DNA from: Methanoregula sp.
GTDB taxonomy: Archaea; Halobacteriota; Methanomicrobia; Methanomicrobiales; Methanospirillaceae
Direction of reading: 5' to 3'
Assembly: GCA_023228295.1 (NCBI GenBank)
Contig: JALOBP010000131.1
Location: 1-6,321 of the forward strand
DNA length: 6,321 nt
Shown here: positions 1-5,856 of the stretch, in pieces
Position numbering within the stretch: the stretch's first letter is position 1
Layout: every line of letters starts with the position of its first letter
Notes under the pieces: generated by a model
Database searches by the model: none
The model's input: only the letters and a program-made list of their open reading frames with translations
What the model was told of the DNA's origin: nothing
Program-made: the position numbers and the translations under genes

Positions 1-277
1 GGAGCCAGCCGTCAGATTTACCGGCAGACTGGAGCATCAGCACGCACTCGCCGAACGTGGCATTGATCTCATCAACGACAAGGATCACGCGGTCCGCCAG
101 GGAGACCGCATAGAACAACGATGATAATTTTTCCGGGTACCGCGTCGGTTCGATGAACGTGACCGTTGCCTCGCCTTTTTTGAGATTATAGAAGGTGATG
201 TCGCTTGCCGTCCCCTTCTTTCCCAGATCCTTTGCATAATCCGGGGGGGCGAGGATTGCGACCGTGAGGTTGGACAT
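1..277 (-). CDS. SelB-like (aSelBL) translation-GTPase homologue, N-terminal part
   Basis: The gene runs off the left edge, and the 92 visible codons contain no stop. The protein begins MSNLTVAILAPP and keeps the layout of a translation-factor G domain: a first beta strand (residues 4-10), a second strand reaching TFIEPTRYP (40-48), a helix, then VILVVDEINA (64-73). The GTPase motifs themselves are absent. The P-loop position reads APPDYAKDLGKKGT (10-23) without a GHxDxGKT pattern, and the DxPGH position reads EPTRY. This matches my recollection of archaeal SelB-like proteins, often labelled 'EF-Tu/IF-2/RF-3 family GTPase' in methanogens, whose role is unknown. I chose the ATG at 277 because the family usually starts with this M-x-N-L-x-V-A-I run. 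An in-frame ATG at 289 would add MDNI, and neither start has a strong Shine-Dalgarno site. It is divergent from the glycan genes and probably unrelated to them in function. Confidence 0.72.
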   Translation of the reverse strand, partial: MSNLTVAILAPPDYAKDLGKKGTASDITFYNLKKGEATVTFIEPTRYPEKLSSLFYAVSLADRVILVVDEINATFGECVLMLQSAGKSDGWL

Positions 278-297
278 GATATTATCCATTTATCCCG

Positions 298-314
298 AAA
301 CCATATGATGGTTT
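298..314. repeat. Perfect 7-bp inverted repeat upstream of the SelB-like gene
   Basis: AAACCAT, a 3-base spacer ATG, then ATGGTTT form a perfect dyad. It lies 9 bases upstream of the alternative ATG at 289 and 21 bases upstream of the ATG at 277, in the probable 5' leader of the minus-strand gene. It could be a regulator binding site or a small leader hairpin. The sequence alone does not separate these options from chance. Confidence 0.45.
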
Positions 315-348
315 ATCTTCCCCCGCCCCCTTTGCGGAATTACCGATC

Positions 349-361
349 CTGATATAATGAC
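349..361. promoter_or_regulatory. Shared TATA-like box in the divergent promoter region
   Basis: CTGATATAATGAC gives a TATA-like core readable on both strands (ATATAAT on plus, ATTATAT on minus). On the plus strand it lies about 50 bases before the ATG at 409, placing initiation near 380-385 with a leader of roughly 25 bases. On the minus strand it lies about 65 bases before the ATG at 289, placing initiation near 330. A second AT-rich run, AAATAATACTAAATT (369-383), is an alternative. The rest of 278-408 contains a C-rich stretch (320-331) and the dyad at 298-314, and I see no gene in it. Confidence 0.4.
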
Positions 362-408
362 AGGGTGCAAATAATACTAAATTGTTGTTCATCTTTTCCG
401 GGGGGTCT

Positions 409-1356
409 ATGGAAAAAAATCGAAATAACAGGCGGATTTTACAAACGGGACTGCTCCTTGTCGGATTATGTATTCTGGGGTATGTCATCTACCGCTCGGG
501 TATCATTGAAAATTATCAGATACTCTTATCGATCAACTTCCCCCTTCTTCTTCTGGCATTGGGATTGTCGATTATCACCATTGCAATCAGGGTATACCGC
601 TGGAAATTCTTGAGCGAGAGGTATAATACTCCCATCAGCTGGCACGATTCCTCAATCGTCAGTATCGCAAGCCTGTTTTATGCTAATATCACCCCGGGTA
701 AAGTGGGAGACCTCTACAAAGCTTACTACATGCAGAAGCGATATGCCTTACGCTTCTTCACCGGCGTATCAATGATCTTCTACGAACGGTTCTTCGAATT
801 GATGATCCTCTTCCTTGCAGCTTCTGCGATTGTGTTCATCGAACTGCGAGGAATCACAGTCATTGTATTAGAATTGACGGCCGTACTCCTCCTCCTCCTT
901 TTCTTCTTTTACTACAAGGCTGATTACTTCCTCTCGCTTATGGAGAAATTCTCTTCGAAGATACCCTTCCTCAAGAAGGTTCCCACTGATTTTAAGATCG
1001 AAAAGCTTCCTTTCCGGGATGTTGCTGGCATATTCATTATTACGTTTTTCTCACTCGGTTCGGAATTTGTGCGTCTTTGGATCGTTGCCCTGGCATTTGG
1101 ATATACTCTCAATCCCATTATCCTGACGATCTTTTTCAGTCTCTCCATCATCGCTGGTCTTGCCTCCCAGATCCCTCTTGGCGTAGGTGTCATGGAGGCT
1201 TCGCTTGGCTATTTCCTTATCCTGCTCGGGGTTGCATCAACAGATGCGATGGGGATCGTCCTCACCGATCGGTTGATCTCAATGTATTTTGTCCTGATCC
1301 TCGGGTTCATCTTCGCAAAATTTGCTGAGGACCAAGTTAGTGGAGGGCCTGAATGA
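409..1356 (+). CDS. UPF0104 / LPG-synthase-TM family integral membrane protein
   Basis: This 315-residue polytopic protein resembles the flippase-like family (UPF0104, the membrane half of lysylphosphatidylglycerol synthase; also the membrane half of archaeal AglD). A short basic N-terminus (MEKNRNNRR) precedes the first hydrophobic helix (10-28). Further hydrophobic segments lie near 44-62, 80-95, 117-145, 149-169, 204-230, 236-253 and 264-280, with another at 291-308. Family signatures are NITPGKVGDLYKAYYMQKR (93-111), ER in YERFFE (125-130), and QIPLGVGVMEASLG (254-267), where P256, G258, G260 and E263 fit the family's P-x-G-x-G-x-x-E pattern. The ATG at 409 follows a G6 run (400-405). An in-frame TTG at 382 would add nine residues and seems less likely. 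The last codons overlap the next gene by 4 bases, so the two are probably cotranscribed. In this context it may translocate or bind polyprenyl-linked sugars. No aminoacyl-transferase domain is present, so lysyl-PG synthesis is unlikely. Confidence 0.85.
   Translation: MEKNRNNRRILQTGLLLVGLCILGYVIYRSGIIENYQILLSINFPLLLLALGLSIITIAIRVYRWKFLSERYNTPISWHDSSIVSIASLFYANITPGKVGDLYKAYYMQKRYALRFFTGVSMIFYERFFELMILFLAASAIVFIELRGITVIVLELTAVLLLLLFFFYYKADYFLSLMEKFSSKIPFLKKVPTDFKIEKLPFRDVAGIFIITFFSLGSEFVRLWIVALAFGYTLNPIILTIFFSLSIIAGLASQIPLGVGVMEASLGYFLILLGVASTDAMGIVLTDRLISMYFVLILGFIFAKFAEDQVSGGPE
1342..1347 (+). promoter_or_regulatory. Ribosome binding site of the GT2 gene
   Basis: GGAGGG lies 5 bases before the ATG at 1353, inside the end of the upstream gene. 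Together with the ATGA overlap (1353-1356), it supports translational coupling and fixes the GT2 start. Confidence 0.75.
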
Positions 1357-2087
1357 TATCGATTGTCATACCTCTCTTCAATGAAGCGGAAAACGCCCGC
1401 CTATACCCGGAACGACTCTTTCCCATTGCCGGACCTATCATAGAACAGTACGGCGAGACTTACGAATACATTCTCGTCGATGACGGGAGCAGAGATGCGA
1501 CTCTCGATGAGCTCAACAAGCTCAGGGAGAGACAGAAGAGTGTGATTGTCATCCCACATGGCATTAATAAGGGCATGGGTCAGGCCGTACGGACCGGGCT
1601 TGCACACGCTTCGGGTAACCTGATCATCATGATGGATTCTGATCTCACATACCGACCTGAGGATATCACCTTGCTGATGGAAGCCTTCAAAAACACGGAT
1701 GCCGATTGCATCTCTGCATCTCCATATAAGGGTAAGGATCTCGCAACGGAGATCTCCTCCCCGTTTCGGCTTTTCATCAGCAAATCCGTCAATTTTCTCT
1801 ACAGAACCCTCCTGCAGGACGATCTGACCTGTGTCAGTGCTATCTTCCGGTTATACAAAAAAAAGGCGCTGGACGAACTGATCCTTGAGAGTGATAATTT
1901 TGAGATCTGTGCCGAGATCATTGCAAAACTCATCCTCAATGGAAAACACGTACACGAGATCGGGGTGAGAGTCTATTCACGGGAGTATGGCGAATCCAAG
2001 CTGAATGTGAGAAAAGAGATCATCAACAACCTGCGGATCCTCTATAAAATTTTCAAAGCAAAATATCTCGGGAGGAAATGGCAGTAA
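1353..2087 (+). CDS. Family 2 glycosyltransferase, dolichyl/polyprenyl-phosphate sugar synthase type
   Basis: This soluble 244-residue GT-A enzyme is close in style to dolichyl-phosphate mannose/glucose synthases, which transfer a sugar from a nucleotide donor to a lipid phosphate on the cytoplasmic membrane face. Motifs in order are SIVIPLFNEAEN (3-14), LVDDGSRDAT (41-50) with the nucleotide-binding DD, NKGMGQAVRTG (72-82), the metal-binding D-x-D as DSD (95-97), and the DPM-type C-terminal signature REYGESKLNVRKEI (210-223). No membrane helix follows the catalytic domain, so this is the short, DPM1-like form. The membrane part may be the separate upstream UPF0104 protein, which overlaps this gene by 4 bases. 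In haloarchaeal AglD, as I recall it, the two domains lie in one polypeptide with the GT first. Sugar and exact lipid acceptor cannot be read from the sequence. An A8 run (1857-1864) encodes Lys-Lys-Lys in frame and does not break the gene. Confidence 0.88.
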   Translation: MISIVIPLFNEAENARLYPERLFPIAGPIIEQYGETYEYILVDDGSRDATLDELNKLRERQKSVIVIPHGINKGMGQAVRTGLAHASGNLIIMMDSDLTYRPEDITLLMEAFKNTDADCISASPYKGKDLATEISSPFRLFISKSVNFLYRTLLQDDLTCVSAIFRLYKKKALDELILESDNFEICAEIIAKLILNGKHVHEIGVRVYSREYGESKLNVRKEIINNLRILYKIFKAKYLGRKWQ

Positions 2088-2096
2088 ATATCCAAC

Positions 2097-2103
2097 TTTT
2101 TTT
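2097..2103 (+). terminator. T-run after the GT2 gene
   Basis: Seven T residues begin 10 bases after the stop codon at 2085-2087. Archaeal RNA polymerase terminates at oligo-T tracts without needing a strong hairpin. A second T6 tract at 2171-2176 could act as backup. It follows an imperfect hairpin at 2136-2154 with arms TGAACCG and CGGTTTCA (one bulged base) around GATT. Confidence 0.5.
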
Positions 2104-2119
2104 ACTGGAATCACGTCCC

Positions 2120-2130
2120 ATAAACAGGAA
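2120..2130 (+). repeat. AAACAGGAA motif, copy 1 (direct)
   Basis: ATAAACAGGAA at 2120-2130 is repeated exactly at 2246-2256, just upstream of the SDR gene. The intervening region also contains an inverted copy. This copy lies about 60 bases upstream of the TATA box. Confidence 0.5.
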
Positions 2131-2172
2131 CCTTGTGAACCGGATTCGGTTTCAAATGGAATAATTGAGGTT

Positions 2173-2183
2173 TTTTCCTGTTT
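2173..2183 (-). repeat. AAACAGGAA motif, copy 2 (inverted)
   Basis: TTTTCCTGTTT is the exact reverse complement of AAACAGGAAAA at 2248-2258, so the two copies form an 11-bp perfect inverted repeat. This copy lies just upstream of the TATA box at 2190-2199, where it could affect transcription-factor B or TATA-binding-protein access if a regulator binds it. Confidence 0.5.
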
Positions 2184-2189
2184 TCACAA

Positions 2190-2199
2190 TATTTATATT
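2190..2199 (+). promoter_or_regulatory. TATA box of the SDR epimerase gene
   Basis: TATTTATATT is the best archaeal TATA-like box in the window. Initiation about 25 bases downstream, near 2220-2225, would give a leader of roughly 45 bases before the ATG at 2268. It shows that this gene has its own promoter rather than relying only on readthrough from the GT2 gene. No eight-base core this clear occurs elsewhere in the gap. Confidence 0.65.
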
Positions 2200-2247
2200 T
2201 CCGTCTACCCCTAATTACGAATGCATTGTTCTTCCAGAAGCAGCAAT

Positions 2248-2258
2248 AAACAGGAAAA
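2248..2258 (+). repeat. AAACAGGAA motif, copy 3 (direct), overlapping the probable RBS
   Basis: AAACAGGAAAA lies 9 bases before the ATG at 2268, and its AGGAA is the only purine-rich candidate ribosome binding site for the SDR gene. It pairs as an inverted repeat with 2173-2183 and as a direct repeat with 2120-2130. A protein or RNA bound here could cover the ribosome binding site. Confidence 0.5.
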
Positions 2259-2267
2259 GATCACATC

Positions 2268-3272
2268 ATGCACAAAGAAACAGTATTAATCACGGGTGGG
2301 GCAGGATTTATCGGTAGTAATTTAACCGAATTCCTCCTCAAAAATGGACATAGGGTCGTTGTTCTTGATGATCTGTCCAGAAGTACAACCGATAATATCC
2401 GGGCCTGCTACAACCATTCCCCCAATTTTTATTTTGTTAACGGCTCGGTTATGGACTTTAATCTTGTCGACAGACTGGTAAATAATGTCGATATGGTCTT
2501 CCATCTTGCAGCACAGGTCCACTGGGAGGAATCAATCGATAACCCGGTGCCCAGCTTCGAAGTGCACACCCGCGGTACCCAGAACGTGCTTGAAGCCGTC
2601 CGGCGAGGGATGGCAAGAAAAGATCCTCTCAAGCTGATGCTCTATGCATCCTCATCAGAAGTGTACGGCACCGGTCAATATATGCCGATGGATGAGAATC
2701 ACCCGTTCAACCCCCAGTCTCCCTACGCGGCAGGGAAAGCAGCCGCAGATCGCCTCTGCTCATCCTACCACCATGTATACAATCTTCCCATTATCATTCT
2801 CCGGCAGTTTAATACGTACGGGCCGAATCAGAGGATGAAGGGCTACTCTGCCGTTATCCCTAAGTTTGTCTCACAGGTAATAAACAACCGTCCTCCAACT
2901 ATCTATGGCAATGGCATACAGACGAAGGACTTCCACTACATTGATGATCTCATTGCCGCGTATTCGCTGATTATTGACAAGTGGCAGGAACTGGATATGT
3001 TCGGCACTGCCATTAACTTCGGAACCGGAAAAGAAACGAGTGTCAACGATCTGGCCCGGATCATCATCGACACGGTTGCAAATGAGACGGGAAGGGATTT
3101 GTCCGAAATGGAGCCAATACACCTCCCGAAACGACCCGGGGAAGTGATGCGGTTTGCGGCAGATATTTCCCTTGCTAAAAAAACGCTCGGCTTTACACCA
3201 AAGACAGATATCAAGAAGGGCATTGCAAAATACGTTCGCTGGTATATCAAAGAGGGATCGTCCTCGGGGTAA
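2268..3272 (+). CDS. NAD-dependent nucleotide-sugar epimerase/dehydratase (extended SDR)
   Basis: This 334-residue extended short-chain dehydrogenase/reductase has the usual family length and should act on a UDP-, dTDP- or GDP-sugar in the cytoplasm. The Rossmann fold carries GGAGFIGS (10-17), the ribose-binding acidic pair DD (34-35) that favours NAD, and HLAAQ (79-83). The catalytic set is S129 in ASSSEVYG (127-134), Y153 and K157 in PYAAGK. The substrate-side signatures RQFNTYGPNQR and GNGIQTKDFHYIDD follow. The SSSEVYG segment lacks the Thr-Asp-Glu of typical RmlB-type 4,6-dehydratases. It fits 4-epimerases, UDP-glucuronate decarboxylases or LegB-like dehydratases better, and I cannot choose among these. 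It has its own TATA box (2190-2199), a weak AGGAA ribosome binding site, and a terminator shared with the convergent wecB-like gene. It probably feeds sugar precursors to the neighbouring glycosyltransferases. Confidence 0.9.
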   Translation: MHKETVLITGGAGFIGSNLTEFLLKNGHRVVVLDDLSRSTTDNIRACYNHSPNFYFVNGSVMDFNLVDRLVNNVDMVFHLAAQVHWEESIDNPVPSFEVHTRGTQNVLEAVRRGMARKDPLKLMLYASSSEVYGTGQYMPMDENHPFNPQSPYAAGKAAADRLCSSYHHVYNLPIIILRQFNTYGPNQRMKGYSAVIPKFVSQVINNRPPTIYGNGIQTKDFHYIDDLIAAYSLIIDKWQELDMFGTAINFGTGKETSVNDLARIIIDTVANETGRDLSEMEPIHLPKRPGEVMRFAADISLAKKTLGFTPKTDIKKGIAKYVRWYIKEGSSSG

Positions 3273-3298
3273 TTTTCCCCATAAAAAACTCTTTTTAT
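3266..3298. terminator. Compact bidirectional terminator between convergent genes
   Basis: Only 27 bases separate the stops of the SDR gene and the wecB-like gene. They contain ATAAAAA (3281-3287), a 4-base loop, then TTTTTAT (3292-3298), a perfect 7-bp inverted repeat giving a T5 tract on the plus strand and a T6 tract on the minus strand. Just before it, GGGG (3266-3269) and CCCC (3277-3280) can form a second small stem that overlaps the SDR stop codon. This arrangement can end both transcripts. Confidence 0.65.
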
Positions 3299-3299
3299 A

Positions 3300-4364
3300 T
3301 TACAAGAGGGAGAGTGCCGTATCAATTATGCGCTCAGAACTCCCGCCGTCCCCAAAAAGGGCGAGGTTTGGCAGATTCTTGGGATCAAAGGTTGTTGCCG
3401 CCTCAATAATCATTTCACTGTTGTCATCGACAAGGATATTCCATCCGTCTTCGATGGTCTCCACCCATTCGGTATTCGGCCGGAGCGTAATGCAGGGCTT
3501 TGAGAGGAAGAACGCCTGCTTCTGTGCACCGCCCGAATCAGTCAGGAGTTTCTGGGCATGGGAGAGCAACCGCAGGAATTCAAAATACCCCTGAGGGGGA
3601 ATGGGATGAACATTTTCCGGAAGAGTTAGGAAAAAATCCTGGATACGCTGTTTTGTACGGGGATGAACAGTAAATATTACCGGTAACGGAAGGGCAGATA
3701 CAGCATCAAGAATATTTTTTAACCTGATGGGATCGTCAGTATTTGCCTCACGGTGCAGAGTCAGGAGAATGTAAGGAGAATTCCCAAGGGAGAGTTCTGG
3801 CAGGATACGAGGGGGTGTCTTAATCAGGTTACGGTAATGGATGATGGAATCAAGCATTACATCCCCGACAAGGAATACATTATTGCAAATCCCGGTGTTA
3901 TGCAGGTTATCAACACCCCGCTGCGTGGGCGAGAACAGGGCGTCAGAAATGTTATCGATAATAATCCGGTTGATCTCTTCGGGCATGGTCCGGTCAAAAC
4001 TCCGCATGCCGGCTTCAAAATGACCGACCTTTATCTTCGCCTTGTTTGCTGCAAGGGCAACACCAAGAGCGGTATTTGTATCCCCGGTAACAAGAAGCAT
4101 ATCGGGTTTCTCTGAGCGAAGGATCCGTTCTGATTTAGTGATCATCTCACCGATCTGCTCACCGGCAAGCTTTGATCCGATCCCCAGATAATGGGAGGGA
4201 TCGGGCATGTGCATCTCATCAAAGAAGATCTTATCCATTTCATAGTCATAGTGCTGGCCGGAATGGATGAAGATCGTCCCAACACCCTTTCTCGTCAGTT
4301 CGCGTATGATCGGCTCCACCTGAATAAATTCCGGTCGCGTCCCGGCCGCTATTGCAATTTTCAT
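3300..4364 (-). CDS. wecB: UDP-N-acetylglucosamine 2-epimerase, non-hydrolysing
   Basis: This 354-residue GT-B-fold enzyme interconverts UDP-GlcNAc and UDP-ManNAc in the cytoplasm and has near-standard family length. The N-terminal domain has GTRPE (8-12), SGQHYDYEM (35-43), TGDTNT with D95, and FEAGMRSFDRTMPEEINR, which supplies E117 and E129; these match catalytic D95, E117 and E131 of the E. coli enzyme. The C-terminal domain has TLHREAN with H204 (E. coli H213), HPRT (234-237), LTDSGG (274-279) and NTEWVET (297-303). The QEEA motif reads QKQA (281-284), so the presumed UDP-ribose-contacting Glu is Gln283. The start at 4364 is set by a GGTGA site 6 bases upstream. It lies 97 bases after the GT-C gene on the same strand. 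A hydrolysing epimerase is less likely given the strong WecB-type TEWVET ending. No UDP-ManNAc dehydrogenase (wecC) is nearby in the window. Confidence 0.92.
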   Translation of the reverse strand: MKIAIAAGTRPEFIQVEPIIRELTRKGVGTIFIHSGQHYDYEMDKIFFDEMHMPDPSHYLGIGSKLAGEQIGEMITKSERILRSEKPDMLLVTGDTNTALGVALAANKAKIKVGHFEAGMRSFDRTMPEEINRIIIDNISDALFSPTQRGVDNLHNTGICNNVFLVGDVMLDSIIHYRNLIKTPPRILPELSLGNSPYILLTLHREANTDDPIRLKNILDAVSALPLPVIFTVHPRTKQRIQDFFLTLPENVHPIPPQGYFEFLRLLSHAQKLLTDSGGAQKQAFFLSKPCITLRPNTEWVETIEDGWNILVDDNSEMIIEAATTFDPKNLPNLALFGDGGSSERIIDTALSLL

Positions 4365-4370
4365 CTGTTT

Positions 4371-4375
4371 TCACC
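4371..4375 (-). promoter_or_regulatory. Ribosome binding site of the wecB-like gene
   Basis: On the minus strand GGTGA precedes the ATG at 4364 with a 6-base spacer (AAACAG). This is the classic archaeal anti-16S sequence and settles the start codon. Confidence 0.75.
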
Positions 4376-4440
4376 GTTTGTTGAGTTTCGCTGGATACTG
4401 ATGGACAGTTGGCATCCGGTAATGATTATCCCGGTCGACA

Positions 4441-4451
4441 GTTTATTTTTT
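4441..4451 (-). promoter_or_regulatory. Possible TATA-like box for the wecB-like gene
   Basis: AAAAAATAAAC on the minus strand lies about 80 bases before the ATG at 4364, in the 97-base gap after the GT-C gene. It would give a leader of around 55 bases. The gap also holds an imperfect hairpin (CCGGTAAT and ATTATCCCGG, 4416-4434) and no T-run on the minus strand, so readthrough from the upstream gene is equally possible. Confidence 0.3.
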
Positions 4452-4461
4452 GGATTTGACA

Positions 4462-5817
4462 TCACGGGGATAATTCCTGTTTCTTAAGCGATACCTGAAA
4501 ATATTCCTTCAGTTTGGTAATTATTCCTTCCTGCGGCCGGATCGTGAAGTACAACAACACGATGAGAATGACATGCTCGAACGTGAAGAAGAACAGTGTC
4601 ATGTACCAGTCAGGTGACCCGACCGGGCTCGTATATTGCAAGTTGGTATAGAAACTGCCAAACATCAGAGGGAACTCGATATAGGCAAAAACCTGGCTTG
4701 CATAAAACAATCCGATTTTCACGAAATTGTCTGCAACTAGAAGTGCAAGAAGCGGAGTGAACCAGACAATATACTGGGGGCTGTGGAATTTTGTGAAAAA
4801 AACTGAACAGAATATGGCACACAAGACCAGTTTCAGGAGGGTTTTTGCCTTCTTTTCCTGCTCTGCAAAGGCGATATAGAGAAGGAGGAGGAGAGTGATT
4901 CCCATCAGGACGTACATCATGGAGGATACGGTACTAGAGGAGATTCCCCAGTGTAACACCTCAGAGAGGTAGGCATAGAGAGTGTAGGAAGCCGTGTTCA
5001 CGTAAATATTGACCGTCCCCCCCGTTACAAACAGGTAGGTACTCAGGGTAGCCGGACTGATGAGTGCAAGCGGCAGCAAAAGCACAATACAAAAAATGAG
5101 GAATATCTTTCCGGCGGATATCAGTTCCACTTTAAGGGAGGTTGTTTTCGCATTGTACAGCATCATAAAAGGCAATGCAATTGCCGGAAACATCTTGGTA
5201 AAAAAACCGGCGGAAGCACTTGCGTAGCCACGGACATTCATACCATATACCGTGAGAAGGATCCCCAGCATGAGAAGGGCTGTTGGGAATGCATCGGATT
5301 TAGTGATAATAAAATATGCCGTTGAAAAAGCTGTTCCATAAATAAGTCCTGCGTAAAAAGCCGTTTTCTCAGGATATATTTTCAGCCCGATGAAATATAT
5401 ACAAAGGACAATGAGGATATCACACAGTACCATAAGGAATTGGAATGATAGCGCAAAGATCGTTGGATTCTGAGTTAGTAATGCAGGAATAAAGGCCAGA
5501 AGAATCGGGATGAACATCAGGATCGGGTATTCGAGCTGATAATTGACATAGGGCAACTGTCCCTGAAGGAGAGGGGTAGCACTGTTAAAATACACACCAA
5601 TATCAAAATAGTCAATAAATGATTGGAAAACAGTTAAAGTGAAAAAAACCACCACAAACTTCATCGCAATTGTGACAAGGACAAGAAGGAGGAGGTGGTG
5701 CTTTACTGATTCTTCATTAAGAACATCAAACTGGGTTCCCAGAAACTGGAGGGGATTTCCTCGTTGTTTTCTCTTTCGTGATACTGAATCCGTCACATTC
5801 CTGTCTTTGTTTCCCAT
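4462..5817 (-). CDS. Polytopic GT-C type glycosyltransferase (GT87/DUF2029-like)
   Basis: This 451-residue integral membrane protein has a basic, hydrophilic N-terminus (1-40) and about ten or more hydrophobic segments, the first at 42-62. After it comes the acidic extracytoplasmic loop typical of GT-C enzymes: YFDIGVYFNSATPLLQGQLP (70-89) with D72 as candidate catalytic acid, then YQLEYPI (93-99). Other family-like landmarks are TKSDAFPTALLMLG (172-185), FTKMFPAIALPF (206-217) and HSPQYIVWFTPLLAL (345-359), matching the GT87/DUF2029 pattern of D-x-x-x-Y, E-Y-P and (H/S)-x-Q-Y. Such enzymes use polyprenyl-phosphate sugars as donors on the outer membrane face. This fits a neighbouring polyprenyl-phosphate sugar synthase, but donor and acceptor are inference. 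A GGAG site 7 bases upstream fixes the start. It lies between the GtrA gene (90-base gap) and the wecB-like gene (97-base gap), all on the minus strand. It is not an AglB/STT3 oligosaccharyltransferase: I see no WWDYG motif. Confidence 0.8.
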   Translation of the reverse strand: MGNKDRNVTDSVSRKRKQRGNPLQFLGTQFDVLNEESVKHHLLLLVLVTIAMKFVVVFFTLTVFQSFIDYFDIGVYFNSATPLLQGQLPYVNYQLEYPILMFIPILLAFIPALLTQNPTIFALSFQFLMVLCDILIVLCIYFIGLKIYPEKTAFYAGLIYGTAFSTAYFIITKSDAFPTALLMLGILLTVYGMNVRGYASASAGFFTKMFPAIALPFMMLYNAKTTSLKVELISAGKIFLIFCIVLLLPLALISPATLSTYLFVTGGTVNIYVNTASYTLYAYLSEVLHWGISSSTVSSMMYVLMGITLLLLLYIAFAEQEKKAKTLLKLVLCAIFCSVFFTKFHSPQYIVWFTPLLALLVADNFVKIGLFYASQVFAYIEFPLMFGSFYTNLQYTSPVGSPDWYMTLFFFTFEHVILIVLLYFTIRPQEGIITKLKEYFQVSLKKQELSP

Positions 5818-5824
5818 ATCCCAT

Positions 5825-5828
5825 CTCC
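5825..5828 (-). promoter_or_regulatory. Ribosome binding site of the GT-C gene
   Basis: The minus strand reads AAAGGAGATGGGATATG, with GGAG 7 bases before the ATG at 5817. An ATG beginning within GGAGATG is out of frame, so spacing favours the start at 5817. Confidence 0.7.
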
Positions 5829-5856
5829 TTTTTCTGTAATCGTTGTTGTTAATGGT

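Noticed and set aside
243..249. G7 tract in the SelB-like gene (and G6 at 400-405) as phase-variable sites
   Set aside because: The first encodes Ala-Pro-Pro in an intact frame and the second lies just before a start codon. Nothing else suggests phase variation, and the tracts are short.
382..408. TTG start adding nine residues to the UPF0104 protein
   Set aside because: The ATG at 409 has a G-rich run just upstream and gives the usual short basic N-terminus before the first helix. The extension would put the G6 run inside the coding sequence.
1857..1864. A8 run in the GT2 gene that matches an A-AAA-AAG slippery heptamer in the zero frame
   Set aside because: The -1 frame meets a stop after about seven codons, and the intact zero frame carries the conserved C-terminal GESK motif. 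A programmed frameshift would only truncate the protein, so the run is most simply a Lys-Lys-Lys codon stretch.
2936..3325. Minus-strand 129-codon open frame opposite the SDR gene
   Set aside because: It is a shadow of the well-conserved SDR coding sequence, with no family resemblance and no good ribosome binding site.
3154..3594. Plus-strand 146-codon open frame across the SDR/wecB junction
   Set aside because: It is antisense to the conserved end of the wecB-like gene and out of frame with the SDR gene, crosses the terminator element, and has no recognisable domain.
4365..4374. CTGTTTTCAC shared between the wecB leader and 2178-2187 near the SDR promoter
   Set aside because: In the wecB leader it overlaps the Shine-Dalgarno GGTGA and spacer, and its orientation and position relative to the promoter differ, so a common regulatory role is not supported.
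4474..4482. Further TTCCTGTTT (inverse of AAACAGGAA) at the end of the GT-C gene
   Set aside because: It is within codons for the C-terminal KKQEL residues and away from any promoter, so it is probably chance.
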